Notes under the pieces: model-generated
Seen by the model: only the letters and a program-made list of their open reading frames with translations
What the model was told of the DNA's origin: nothing
Databases searched by the model: none
In this document: in pieces, positions 24,819 through 33,833 of the stretch
How positions within the stretch are numbered: position 1 is the first letter of the stretch
Layout: every line of letters begins with the position of its first letter
Translations under genes and position numbers: made by a program
From: Bacillota bacterium
GTDB lineage: Bacteria; Bacillota; Clostridia; Acetivibrionales; DTU013
Length of the DNA stretch: 64,000 nt
Reading direction: 5' to 3'
Assembly: GCA_023426125.1 (NCBI GenBank)
Contig: JAFABI010000002.1
Location: 62,001 to 126,000 of the forward strand

Positions 24819-26351
24819 TTGCATACGATTCTTTCAGACAGCTGGTTTTTAAGAACTGCAGCAAGACTGTACAACTGGATACGAGGCATAGGGAAGGATA
24901 GCTTTTTTATGCATATGGCCGGCAGTATTCTTAAATTTGCCGGACGGTCCCTGAATTCAAGCGCATTTGTGCAAATCATCTCAAGGAAAGGCTATCTGTC
25001 CGGCGCCTGGGAAAGTTGTCTCATAAAAAGCATCCTTGCAGGACTGTTGACGCTGCCTGAAAAAATATGCCGGAGGATATATGGCAAAATCGAAGGCCAT
25101 TTTCGGGAAAGCATTGCCTACAAAGCCTTGCGTATGGTGGTAAACAATCTTCATATACTAACGGCGGCCATGCTTTTTGTCTCACTGGCGGCGCCTTTTA
25201 CATGGAATAACCTTTATGCCGCCGTTGCGCTGGTTATCCTTACGTTTCTGCTGTTTCTCAAACCCGCGATTACAGGGGAGGCAGGCATAAATACGGGAAT
25301 AATCAGCTTCTATCTTGCGGTGTTTGCATTGGCTGTTACTGCGGCCCAGGTTTTTTCAACATCGCCGGGAGACAGCCTGAGATTTTTTATATTCTATGCC
25401 GATGGCTTTATGCTGCTCCTGCTTATAGGCTCCATCAGAACAACTGCTCAATTGCGGAGTGTTATCGAAATCGTACTTTTCGGGATTACCGTTACCGGGC
25501 TGTTGGGCATATGGGCAGCCATGACAGGGGTTCCTGTAAATCCGTCGCTAACCGACACTGCGGCAAATCCGGATATGCCGGGAAGGGTATACGCAACCAT
25601 AAAAAATACCAATGATTATGCAGAATCGCTCATTGTCCTGCTGCCCTTCTATTTAGCCGTAGTGCTGTACTCAGGATCCTGGAAGAAAAAGCTTTTATTC
25701 ATTGCATTGGCGGTTCCTTCCTTTGTGGCGCTGATGCTGACCTATGCAAGGACATCCTGGATAGGCTTTGCCTTCGGGATCCTGATATTCGTATTCTTTG
25801 CCGGCAGGAGATTTCTGCTTCCTGTTGTCCTGCTGGGCCTGCTCAGCATACCGCTGATGCCTCAAAGCATCGTAAACAGGGTTGCTACCATTGTGACAGG
25901 AGATTCTTCCATCGAATACAGATTCAAAATACTCCGAACAGTACTTCCGGTGTTAAAGGATTATTGGCTAACCGGGATAGGCCTGGGTACGGATGTTTTC
26001 CGGGAGGTAATTGCCAAATACCCTCTTTACACCGATGGCAATATACCGCCCCATAGCCATAATATAGTGTTGCATGTATGGATAGAAAGCGGGATTATCG
26101 GTATTCTTTCTTTTCTTGGCTGGATCCTGCACCTGTTTAAAACCGGAATAAGAAATTTAAGGGAGCAAACGGATAAGACCTTAAAATACGTGACGATTGC
26201 TTCCATCTCTTCCATAGCCGGCGCGATTGCAGCAGGCATGGCGGAATACATCTGGCACGAACACAGGGTCATGCTGCTCTTCTGGACAGTGTCAGGTATT
26301 CTGATAAGCGCCATACTGCAGGGAAGAAAGGTTGAAGGGGTTCAAGCATAA
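24819..26351 (+). CDS. O-antigen ligase / polymerase-like membrane protein (Wzy_C family)
   Basis: The 510-aa protein has about ten to twelve membrane helices and a long outside loop near residues 350-410 (NRVATIVTGDSSIEYRFKIL... and HSHNIVLHVWIESGIIG), the signature of the O-antigen ligase/polymerase superfamily. In Gram-positive bacteria such proteins polymerise or transfer surface polysaccharide. The start is TTG 24819 with AGGAG 7 bases before. No glycosyltransferases are adjacent; only the DUF4330 pair precedes it, suggesting these three work together (inference). Confidence 0.85.
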   Translation: MHTILSDSWFLRTAARLYNWIRGIGKDSFFMHMAGSILKFAGRSLNSSAFVQIISRKGYLSGAWESCLIKSILAGLLTLPEKICRRIYGKIEGHFRESIAYKALRMVVNNLHILTAAMLFVSLAAPFTWNNLYAAVALVILTFLLFLKPAITGEAGINTGIISFYLAVFALAVTAAQVFSTSPGDSLRFFIFYADGFMLLLLIGSIRTTAQLRSVIEIVLFGITVTGLLGIWAAMTGVPVNPSLTDTAANPDMPGRVYATIKNTNDYAESLIVLLPFYLAVVLYSGSWKKKLLFIALAVPSFVALMLTYARTSWIGFAFGILIFVFFAGRRFLLPVVLLGLLSIPLMPQSIVNRVATIVTGDSSIEYRFKILRTVLPVLKDYWLTGIGLGTDVFREVIAKYPLYTDGNIPPHSHNIVLHVWIESGIIGILSFLGWILHLFKTGIRNLREQTDKTLKYVTIASISSIAGAIAAGMAEYIWHEHRVMLLFWTVSGILISAILQGRKVEGVQA

Positions 26352-26360
26352 ATCAATCAT

Positions 26361-26546
26361 GTCATCGCGAGGGTCGCTTCCGGCGATCTCATCACCATTC
26401 CATGAGATGGCTTCGTCGTTGCGCTCCCTTACAATTTGTCACGTGCGGGCGCACCATGTGGAAACTCGTTTGCAGGGGCGGTCATTGGCCGTCCGGCAGC
26501 TGTTTGACGTAGACTGCATTTGCGGACGCGCAATGCGCGCCCCTAC
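26361..26546. repeat. Dispersed repeats: family C-like palindrome and a bipartite A/B element
   Basis: The gap between the O-antigen-ligase-like gene and ald contains no gene. At 26361-26430, GTCATCGCGAGGGTCGC and CTTCGTCGTTGCGCTCCC form a long imperfect palindrome. At 26472-26546 the A half (GGGCGGTCATTGGCCGTCC) is joined by about 25 bases to the reverse B half (GGACGCGCAATGCGCGCCCC), the reverse complement of the element at 48109-48185. Transcripts from both sides converge here. Confidence 0.7.
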
Positions 26547-26590
26547 AGGATAGGAGTTTCACAGCAATGACAGGTATTGATAACTCCGGC

Positions 26591-27727
26591 TTATCCCGCC
26601 TGCTTCAACGTGGGAAAATAATTCCCCGGAGATACATACTCCTTGCTCATACTATCCGCAACTGCCTTATAGGTAACATTCCCTTTAAACGTATTCAGGC
26701 CCAGGAGCAGCGAGGGATTTTCGGCCAATGCTTTCTCCGGCCCCTTGTTTGCCAGCTCCAGAAGATATGGAAGTGTGACCCCGGCCAATGCGAAAGTGGA
26801 GGTCCTGGGGACGGCTCCCGGCATATTGGCCACCGAGTAATGGATGACGCCATGCTTTTCGTAGCTGGGGCGGTCATGGGTGGTGACCCTGTCCACCGTC
26901 TCGATGGAGCCGCCCTGGTCAATTGCCACGTCTACGATGGCAGATCCTTTTTTCATGGTTTTTACCATTTCTTCCGATATGGTCCTGGGCGCTTTTGCGC
27001 CGGTAATCAATACGGCTCCCACCAGGAGATCGGCCTTTTTAACCATTTCAGCGGCACTGTATTCATTGTATATCAAGGTATTGATCCTGCCTGAAAACAC
27101 ATCATCCAGATAAGAGAGCCTGTTTTTGTTCACATCCATGACAGTAACCCTTGCTCCCATGCCGACAGCCATTTTTGCAGCGTTGGTCCCAACGACTCCG
27201 CCGCCGATGATCAACACCTCCGCCGGCAGTACTCCGGGCACTCCACCCAGGAGAATCCCCGACCCTCCGTTGTATTTCTGCAGCATTGCAGCGCCCACCT
27301 GGATGGACATACGGCCTGCGACCTCGCTCATTGGCGCCAGCAGCGGCAGAGCGCCGTTGGCTGTTTGAATGGTTTCATAAGCGATCCCCGCCACCTTGCT
27401 GTTGAGAAGCGCCTCTGTCAGAGACGGGTTGGGCGCCAGGTGAAGGTAGGTAAAAAGGGTTTGATTTTCCTTAAATAAGGTATACTCGCTTTCCAGAGGC
27501 TCCTTCACCTTTGCGATGATATCGGCGCCGTCGTAGATATCGGTGTTTTTATCAAGCAGTGCGGCTCCGGCGGCTGCGTATTCACTGTCTTCTATGCCGC
27601 TGCCCGCCCCGGCATTTTTTTCTACAAGCACCTTATGGCCTGCCTTTACAAGAGCATGAACGCCTGCTGGCGTCAGTGCCACCCGGTTTTCATTGTTTTT
27701 GATTTCCTTTGGGACCCCAATAACCAT
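26591..27727 (-). CDS. ald: Alanine dehydrogenase
   Basis: The 378-aa enzyme interconverts L-alanine and pyruvate plus ammonia with NAD. It shows the N-terminal GVPKEIKNNENRVALTPAGV, a GAGSGIEDSEY segment, the NAD-binding GGGVVGTNAAKMAVGMGARV, and a C-terminal GNYFPTLKQ. Start at the ATG at 27725-27727 with GGGAG about 9 bases upstream is preferred over a longer frame. An Lrp/AsnC-type regulator gene lies upstream on the same strand. In spore-formers ald supplies energy during sporulation. Confidence 0.95.
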   Translation of the reverse strand: MVIGVPKEIKNNENRVALTPAGVHALVKAGHKVLVEKNAGAGSGIEDSEYAAAGAALLDKNTDIYDGADIIAKVKEPLESEYTLFKENQTLFTYLHLAPNPSLTEALLNSKVAGIAYETIQTANGALPLLAPMSEVAGRMSIQVGAAMLQKYNGGSGILLGGVPGVLPAEVLIIGGGVVGTNAAKMAVGMGARVTVMDVNKNRLSYLDDVFSGRINTLIYNEYSAAEMVKKADLLVGAVLITGAKAPRTISEEMVKTMKKGSAIVDVAIDQGGSIETVDRVTTHDRPSYEKHGVIHYSVANMPGAVPRTSTFALAGVTLPYLLELANKGPEKALAENPSLLLGLNTFKGNVTYKAVADSMSKEYVSPGNYFPTLKQAG

Positions 27728-28041
27728 ATTAAATTCTCCCTCGCTAACTTTCATTAAAATTATGTATGCCTTTCTATATACCTTTTATAGCAGCAGCATT
27801 CCAGTCAGTCGTCATACCCATTCCGGAGCATTACTCCGGATACTCCGGGGACGGTTCTCAACTTGTAGCATGCCATCGAAGGCTATCCCGGGAACTTACC
27901 GGGACTTATTGCATTGAAAAATTTGCTCTCTGATTTTCCGGAAATGCCGGCCGGCAACGGACTGCATTTCCGGACCTATGCGGAAAGTGAGAATTTCACT
28001 GGTCCTTGGCGGCGCAGGAGAAAAAACCTCCCATGAACCGC

Positions 28042-28488
28042 TTATTCCGGAGAAACTGAATAATTGTTCTTTACGGTGGATAGAACTACGATAGTTCGGG
28101 TCTTCTGGACACCCTGCAGGCTTTTTATCCTGTTCAGCAAGGCTTCCAGCGTAGCTGTATTTTCCGTAATGATTTTCAGCGAGTAGTCAAAATCTCCGGC
28201 GAGGTAATGGCATTCCAGGATCTCTTCCTCACCGTTGACAAATTCCACAAATTTGTCGGTAAACTTCGGCCTTTCCAAACTGACAAACATGATGGCCGTA
28301 AGATCCTTTCTTAAATGTGCCGGGTCGACAATCGCGGTATATTGCAGGATAATGCCCGACGCTTCCAGCTTTTTAAGCCTTTCGCTTACTGCCGGAACGG
28401 AGAGATTGACTTCGTTGCCAATCTCCGATGCCGTAATGCGGGCATTTTTTTGCAGCAGTTTTACAATTCGAATGTCCAGACTGTCCAT
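28042..28488 (-). CDS. Lrp/AsnC-family transcription regulator
   Basis: The 148-aa protein has an N-terminal winged helix (ASEIGNEVNLSVPAVSERLKK) and a C-terminal RAM ligand-binding domain (VKNNYSVSPE at the very end; YLAGDFDYSLKIITE). Such octameric regulators sense amino acids. It is upstream of ald on the same strand with a 314-base gap that carries small GC-rich hairpins but no gene, so it probably controls ald in response to alanine or another amino acid, as AdeR/AldR-type regulators do; this is inference from context. Confidence 0.9.
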   Translation of the reverse strand: MDSLDIRIVKLLQKNARITASEIGNEVNLSVPAVSERLKKLEASGIILQYTAIVDPAHLRKDLTAIMFVSLERPKFTDKFVEFVNGEEEILECHYLAGDFDYSLKIITENTATLEALLNRIKSLQGVQKTRTIVVLSTVKNNYSVSPE

Positions 28489-28665
28489 AGGTTAACCTCT
28501 TCCGGAAGATTTTCCATAATTTAATTTTACAATAAAACGGTAATAATTTAAACATTTCGTTTGAATTCCAAAACAAATTTAACCGAAAAAGTGGAAATAG
28601 TTAAAATAATTAATAATAAAGGGGATATATAGCCGGCCGGAATTTAATAATTTAAGTACTGGCGA

Positions 28666-28767
28666 GTGGATAAAAGAGTACTGGGATCTAAAATCGGCAA
28701 CCTATCCTCAAAACGGGTACGGCAGATTATTGAAGGTATCCGGCTAGTGCTTTCACAAAGGGAATAA
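28666..28767 (+). pseudogene. Relic of a MazF/PemK-type toxin C-terminus
   Basis: A 33-codon frame from GTG 28666 to TAA reads VDKRVLGSKIGNLSSKRVRQ then IIEGIRLVL. This matches the usual end of MazF-type mRNA interferases (a KIGxLS segment followed by a short amphipathic helix). Two TAA codons precede it and the rest of the toxin and any antitoxin are missing. The assignment rests on pattern memory alone. Confidence 0.4.
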
Positions 28768-28807
28768 AAAGGCTGCTTCTTATGGTGAGGAAAGACATAA
28801 GCTGTCT

Positions 28808-28840
28808 AAAAAAAATTTAGAACCCCCCAAGCGGAGGGTT
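28808..28840 (-). terminator. Terminator for the minus-strand Mrr-like gene
   Basis: On the minus strand AACCCTCC and GGGGGGTT pair around GCTT, followed by CTAAATTTTTTTT. It lies 55 bases after the stop of the Mrr-like gene. Confidence 0.7.
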
Positions 28841-28894
28841 TGGGCCTTTTCAAGCATATTGGCGGAAAATAGGGAATACGGCATGCAAAAAGCC

Positions 28895-29404
28895 TCAAGA
28901 GATAGTTTGCCAGGCCGTATTCTTCTTTTGAACTTCCTTGAACATTGCCAGCAGCTGCTGTCCGGTGATGCATTCGATCACATTTTTGTGGCAAAACAGC
29001 CTGGTGCTGTGCTTGAATTCCCCCAGGGTAATCAGCATTCCCCTGTAGATTGAATTTGACCGCATGCATTTTTCCAGCTTCATTGCGGCTTCACAGTCTA
29101 CTTCATGGCTCAATGCCCGCCTCCAGATTTCAACAAACTTTCTATTGTCAAGGAGCAGGCCATTTCCTTCTTCTCCGCATTTATCCGTTATTTTTACAAC
29201 GTAGCCTTTTCTTTTAAACACTTCCGCAGTGACATGGATAAAAACGTTAAAGGGGATATACTGCAGGTCTTCGATGGTATTTATGTTTTCCAGAAGCCTG
29301 TTGACCTTAATTTTAAAATATATGCTATAAATGATCACCAATGACCAGTATACGGTCATTGCAAAAAAAAGCAGCAGCAAATATGCAAAAAGCATTCTAA
29401 TCAC
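28895..29404 (-). CDS. Membrane-anchored protein with a degenerate Mrr-like nuclease fold
   Basis: The 169-aa protein starts with one strong membrane helix (about residues 4-28: FAYLLLLFFAMTVYWSLVII). The remainder resembles the Mrr_cat restriction-endonuclease fold: helix EVFKRKGYVVKIT, then GEEGNGLLLDNRKFVEIWRR, a REALS-like segment, YRGMLITLGEFKHSTRLF and a final ITGQQLLAMFKEVQ. In active Mrr proteins a D...ExK (or QxK) triad is expected; here the expected QCK-like position reads EIWRR, so catalysis is doubtful. Proteins of this sort in Firmicutes are uncharacterised. It has its own terminator and is monocistronic. Confidence 0.6.
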   Translation of the reverse strand: MIRMLFAYLLLLFFAMTVYWSLVIIYSIYFKIKVNRLLENINTIEDLQYIPFNVFIHVTAEVFKRKGYVVKITDKCGEEGNGLLLDNRKFVEIWRRALSHEVDCEAAMKLEKCMRSNSIYRGMLITLGEFKHSTRLFCHKNVIECITGQQLLAMFKEVQKKNTAWQTIS

Positions 29405-29575
29405 CCGTATTTATTTTACTTCCTAAATACGAATAAATACTTCCTTGATTTATTTACCATATTTCTATTATATAGAATATAGTTTCAAAATCCAACTACC
29501 GCTAAAATTTTCCGCAAACGCAGTCTTGGAGCGCCAGTATTTGCAGAAAAAGCGGAAGTAATATTTTCAGCGCTT

Positions 29576-30262
29576 CTAAAGGACAACCGGAATTTTATTG
29601 CCCAGTTCCATTGAGTTTTCCCTGACTTCACAATCGTAAGCCAATATTTCAACGCCATTTTGGGACGCCTCCATCAATGCCCTGCTAAACTCCGGATCCA
29701 TTAACCTGTTTGGCGTGAAATAATTTACGCCCTTCATTTGTATCAGGAAGAATATGCATCCTTTAAAGCCTGCCTTCACAGCCTCCGTCATTTCCCATAC
29801 ATGCCGGGCGCCCCTTACGGTGGGCGCATCGGGAAACAATGCCGCGCCGCCGGTTTCAAGGGTCACTCCTTTTACCTCGATAAACCCTTTGTTCGAGCTG
29901 TCTTCATAATAGATATCAAACCGTGAGCTGCCGAAGGTAACTTCCCGCTTCAGGTGCGTAACCGGGCCAAATTCCTCGATCCTGGCTCCTTTTAGCGCTT
30001 CTGCCACTGCCAGGTTCGGCGCCTGCGAGTCAATGTTGATTAACACATCGCCTTTATATACGGCGATGAGGGAGTAGGGAGTTTTTCTTCCGGGGCTCCT
30101 GCCCTGTTCCAGCAGGACGGTTGCTCCCGGCCTCAGTATTTCCCTGCACCTGCCGGTGTTTTTTACATGGACCGTCGTATCGACGCCATCCAGCAGGACA
30201 TGTGCGACAAATCGGTTGGGCCTGCTGACAAATACAGCTTTCTTCAGGTTCTCGTAGGTCAT
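29576..30262 (-). CDS. sfsA: SfsA-family DNA/sugar-fermentation-stimulation protein
   Basis: The 228-aa protein matches the SfsA family: N-terminal OB-like part with RPNRFVAHVLLDG and VHVKNTGRCREIL, then the nuclease-like core SSRFDIYYED, GFIEVKGVTLE, LFPDAPTVRGARHVWEM. The Asp and the ExK in FIEVK correspond to a PD-(D/E)xK site. In E. coli SfsA was named for maltose metabolism; a nuclease role is proposed from structure. The ATG at 30260-30262 follows GAAAGG; a longer frame to 30304 has no ribosome site. It diverges from the AraC regulator gene that opens the next locus. Confidence 0.92.
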   Translation of the reverse strand: MTYENLKKAVFVSRPNRFVAHVLLDGVDTTVHVKNTGRCREILRPGATVLLEQGRSPGRKTPYSLIAVYKGDVLINIDSQAPNLAVAEALKGARIEEFGPVTHLKREVTFGSSRFDIYYEDSSNKGFIEVKGVTLETGGAALFPDAPTVRGARHVWEMTEAVKAGFKGCIFFLIQMKGVNYFTPNRLMDPEFSRALMEASQNGVEILAYDCEVRENSMELGNKIPVVL

Positions 30263-30477
30263 AAGTAGCCTTTCCCGGGTAAAGAATAAATGGTATGATC
30301 TCATCTTGTTTCATAAATCATAAAATGTCAAGATAATTAGCTGAAAATTATAGTAATCATAGTTAAAGAAAAGTTATGATTTTGAGATTGTAGAAAATGT
30401 ATAATCTTTCTATACTTAATATGATATAATACCGGTAAACACGACATAAATCTTTGCATGTTGATGGGGGTATTCTA

Positions 30478-32820
30478 GTGCTTAATCTATTTAAAAGCAG
30501 ATCACTTCTTTACAAATTATTTGCTTCTTATTTTATTATTTTTGTCATTCCCCTTGCAATAATGGCTTCTATGTTGTATAAAACCTCTGTCATTGACTTG
30601 ATAAAGGAAATTGAAAACTCAAACCTGCACAAATTGACCCAGTTAAAAGACACCCTTGATATAAGGATGCAGGAACTGGAATACATAGCCTTGAAAATAA
30701 GCCTGGATCCTTATCTGACGCCTACGAGGATGTCAAGAAATGAATACAACATGATGGAAGGGATCGATAAAATCGGAATTTATAAAGCAAATAATGCGTT
30801 TATCAATGAGTTGTATGTTTATTACAGAAACCTGGACAGTATATTTTCGCAATACGGAGTCATTTCCACCGGAGTTTTCGCCGAGAGAATCCACGCTGTA
30901 CGAAATGAAAAGACAGAGAATGAAACGCTGTATTATGATATCAGAACAATCGATGCCCCGACGATCGGGAATATGAAAGCAGCGTATATTCAGATGGGCA
31001 ATAACGATGTTGTAACGTATTATTACCCCGTTTCTTATATCAACGGCAAGCCTGAGGTGGTTGTTGCTTTTACAATTAAAAGGCCGGTATTCGACAAAAT
31101 GATACAGGATTTTCTTGGCGAGCTGCCGGGGAATGTATTTGTTTTGGACAGGGACAAGAACCTGATTGTGTCTGCAGCGAGTGATGATAACGAATATTTC
31201 CGGGGCGTTCCCGCAATGCTGGAAGAACGTGGTTCACCCGGCATTTATAGTATCAGAGACGGCAATAAGGAGCTTTCCCTGATAAAGGTTGATTCCGACT
31301 ACAACGGATGGAATTATGCCGTCACGCTGGAGACGTCCCGGTTATTTGAAAAAGCTGTATACATGAGGACGTTAATACTGCAGATAGCTTTATCTTTGCT
31401 GGCTTTCGGCGTTTTTATCATGATTTTGTTTGCAAGGACAAATTATAAACCGATAAACCGGTTATCAAGGTATGTCGGATTGCAATGGCCTCAGTCGGAC
31501 AAACCCGGGCGTATGAATGAAATTGACCGGATAATGGAAGCGGTTACTACAGCCGTAGAGCAGAATAAAGATTTAAAGGATCAGATCGATTTTCAGCTGC
31601 CTTTGCTGGAGGAACAGGTGTTGACCAAGCTGCTGAAGGGCGAAATCAATAATGAGAAGCTGATGCTGCGCGTGATAGACTCCCTTCACATAAAATTGGC
31701 AGGGCCTTATTATGTAGTGCTGGTAATAGGCAGATATCATACCGGCGACAGCGCGATATCAGGAAAATACAAAAACGAAGTGCTTTCGTTCATTAGCGGC
31801 CATTACGGCAAAGAGGGGATCATGTATCCGGTTGAATTGCTGCATACCGATGACATTGCTTTAATCGTGAACATGGAGGAATCAAACTGTACCAGGGAAA
31901 ATATGGGGCGATTTATCAAAAAAATCATGCAGGCTGTCGAGCAGAGAAGCAGTAGGGAGATTATCATAGGCGTGGGAAAAATCTGCGAAAACATAACACA
32001 GATTAACCGCTCTTTTGTTGAAGCGATGGCCGCCATTGAAAACAATCCGGCCCGCAGGAGTTCAAAAATTCTATACTTTGAAGATATCACCGTCCTGAAA
32101 CAGCAGCAATGGTATCCGGCAGAGAGCCAGCTCTGCTTTATACAAGGCTTGAAACAGGGCGATTTATCCGTCGCAATGGAAGCGCTTCAGAATATGACCG
32201 GTCATATGGCTGAAAAGAAAGAAGCTTTCCGGATGCTTGACGATATATGCTTTGATACGATAAACCTGATTATTAAGGCGCTTAGCGAGATAAATATCCA
32301 CGAGTTTGACGAGGATGTTGAGAAAATCAAGGAATTCACATCCCTTGGAGACTTCGGCAAAAGACTTGAAATACTTGCGTTTAAAATATGCAATTACATA
32401 GAGGAAGGAAAGAGGATGAGCTCCAATCGTTTCTACAATCAAATCGTCGAATACATCAATTCGGAATTTGACGATGCCGGCCTGAGTCTGGAAGCCATTT
32501 CAGACAAATTTAATATTTCCGTTTATTATTTGAGCAGGGTTTTCAAGGAGAAAATGGGGCTCAATTATACCGAATATATAACAAAGCTGAGAATGGAAAA
32601 AGCACGGGAGCTTTTGAAAAACACCGATATTACGTTGAAAGCCCTGGTAACAAGTCTGGGTTACACGGATCTGCCGTGCTTCATGCGGAAATTTAAAAAG
32701 ATTGAAGGAATAACACCGGGCGAGTACAGAAGAATTCACAGCAAAAAAGACCAGGACAAAAAAAGCAAACCGCAGCAAAGCGGCCCAATAAGCAAAGAAA
32801 GCAAACCTCAACAAAAATGA
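30478..32820 (+). CDS. Transmembrane AraC-type sensor-regulator
   Basis: The 780-aa protein is anchored by two membrane helices (about residues 10-30 and 300-322) around a Cache-like outside sensor domain, followed by a cytosolic region and a C-terminal AraC DNA-binding domain (SLEAISDKFNISVYYLSRVF and LKALVTSLGYTDLPCFMRKF). The C-terminal tail is a Lys/Gln/Ser-rich stretch. Such one-piece regulators sense extracellular sugars and activate the adjacent LplABC operon. GTG 30478 follows GGGGG with 7-base spacing; a TTG at 30454 lacks a site. Confidence 0.93.
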   Translation: MLNLFKSRSLLYKLFASYFIIFVIPLAIMASMLYKTSVIDLIKEIENSNLHKLTQLKDTLDIRMQELEYIALKISLDPYLTPTRMSRNEYNMMEGIDKIGIYKANNAFINELYVYYRNLDSIFSQYGVISTGVFAERIHAVRNEKTENETLYYDIRTIDAPTIGNMKAAYIQMGNNDVVTYYYPVSYINGKPEVVVAFTIKRPVFDKMIQDFLGELPGNVFVLDRDKNLIVSAASDDNEYFRGVPAMLEERGSPGIYSIRDGNKELSLIKVDSDYNGWNYAVTLETSRLFEKAVYMRTLILQIALSLLAFGVFIMILFARTNYKPINRLSRYVGLQWPQSDKPGRMNEIDRIMEAVTTAVEQNKDLKDQIDFQLPLLEEQVLTKLLKGEINNEKLMLRVIDSLHIKLAGPYYVVLVIGRYHTGDSAISGKYKNEVLSFISGHYGKEGIMYPVELLHTDDIALIVNMEESNCTRENMGRFIKKIMQAVEQRSSREIIIGVGKICENITQINRSFVEAMAAIENNPARRSSKILYFEDITVLKQQQWYPAESQLCFIQGLKQGDLSVAMEALQNMTGHMAEKKEAFRMLDDICFDTINLIIKALSEINIHEFDEDVEKIKEFTSLGDFGKRLEILAFKICNYIEEGKRMSSNRFYNQIVEYINSEFDDAGLSLEAISDKFNISVYYLSRVFKEKMGLNYTEYITKLRMEKARELLKNTDITLKALVTSLGYTDLPCFMRKFKKIEGITPGEYRRIHSKKDQDKKSKPQQSGPISKESKPQQK

Positions 32821-32891
32821 CAAATTTACAAATAACACTGCTATGTTAACATGTTATTTGTCAAATCGTTTTCTGTTGAGGGGGTAAATAT

Positions 32892-33818
32892 TTGCTGCAC
32901 AATATGGTAAAAGACAATCACCGGTTAAAAAGGATAACCAAAAACTACGAATTATATCTTTTTATCCTACCGGGCCTGGTCTACTTCATTTTATTTTGTT
33001 ACGTCCCCATGTACGGAGTGCAGATAGCATTCAAGGATTATAATGTCGTAAGAGGTATATGGGGGAGCCCCTGGGTCGGTTTATTGAATCTGAATTATTT
33101 CTTTAAATCCTATTTTTTCTGGAACACCATCGGAAATACGCTGACCATTACGCTTTATTCCCTGGCGGTAGGTTTCCCGATCCCTATTTTATTGGCTTTA
33201 ATGCTCAATGAAGTGAGCGGCAGGCGCTTTAAGAAAACAGTCCAAACAGTGACCTATGCCCCATACTTTATCTCCACGGTAGTGATGGTAGGTATGATCA
33301 TCGCCCTTCTGTCGCCCACTACAGGGATTGTAAATAAACTGGTCAATGTGTTGGGGATGGAATCCGTTTCCTTTTTGACCAGGAATGAACTTTTTAGCAG
33401 TGTTTATGTATGGACAGGCGTATGGCAGTATTCCGGATGGGGATCGATTATATATATCGCCGCACTAGCCGGAATTGATCCACAGTTGCATGAATCAGCG
33501 GTAATAGACGGGGCCACACGGCTGCAACGGATCAGGCATATCAATATACCGGGGATCCTTCCTACGATTGTAATAATGCTTATATTGAATACAGGGAATT
33601 TGATGAACGTTGGCTTTGAGAAGGTGTTCCTGATGCAAAACCCTCTTAATTTGGGGGCGTCGGAGGTAATATCGACGTATGTTTACAAGGTAGGGCTGCA
33701 AAGTGCCCAGTATAGTTTTTCATCAGCGGTAGGCCTATTTAATTCGGTTATCAATTTTATTCTGCTTGTCTCGGTCAACAGCCTGATCAAGCGTATAAAT
33801 GAAACAAGCCTTTGGTGA
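32892..33818 (+). CDS. Oligosaccharide ABC transporter permease (LplB type)
   Basis: The 308-aa protein has six membrane helices and the LplB landmarks YELYLFILPGLVYFILFCY near the N-terminus, AFKDYNVVRGIWGSPWVGL, and the EAA loop PQLHESAVIDGATRLQRIRH followed by INIPGI. The TTG start at 32892 has GAGGGGG 7 bases upstream; ATG 32904 is possible but poorly spaced. It follows the AraC sensor by 71 bases and precedes its LplC partner by 15 bases. Confidence 0.93.
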   Translation: MLHNMVKDNHRLKRITKNYELYLFILPGLVYFILFCYVPMYGVQIAFKDYNVVRGIWGSPWVGLLNLNYFFKSYFFWNTIGNTLTITLYSLAVGFPIPILLALMLNEVSGRRFKKTVQTVTYAPYFISTVVMVGMIIALLSPTTGIVNKLVNVLGMESVSFLTRNELFSSVYVWTGVWQYSGWGSIIYIAALAGIDPQLHESAVIDGATRLQRIRHINIPGILPTIVIMLILNTGNLMNVGFEKVFLMQNPLNLGASEVISTYVYKVGLQSAQYSFSSAVGLFNSVINFILLVSVNSLIKRINETSLW

Positions 33819-33833
33819 AGGGGAGGAATCGTG

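Noticed and set aside
26567..27113. Plus-strand frames of 77-175 codons over the ald gene
   Set aside because: Antisense shadows of ald, which has complete family motifs on the minus strand.
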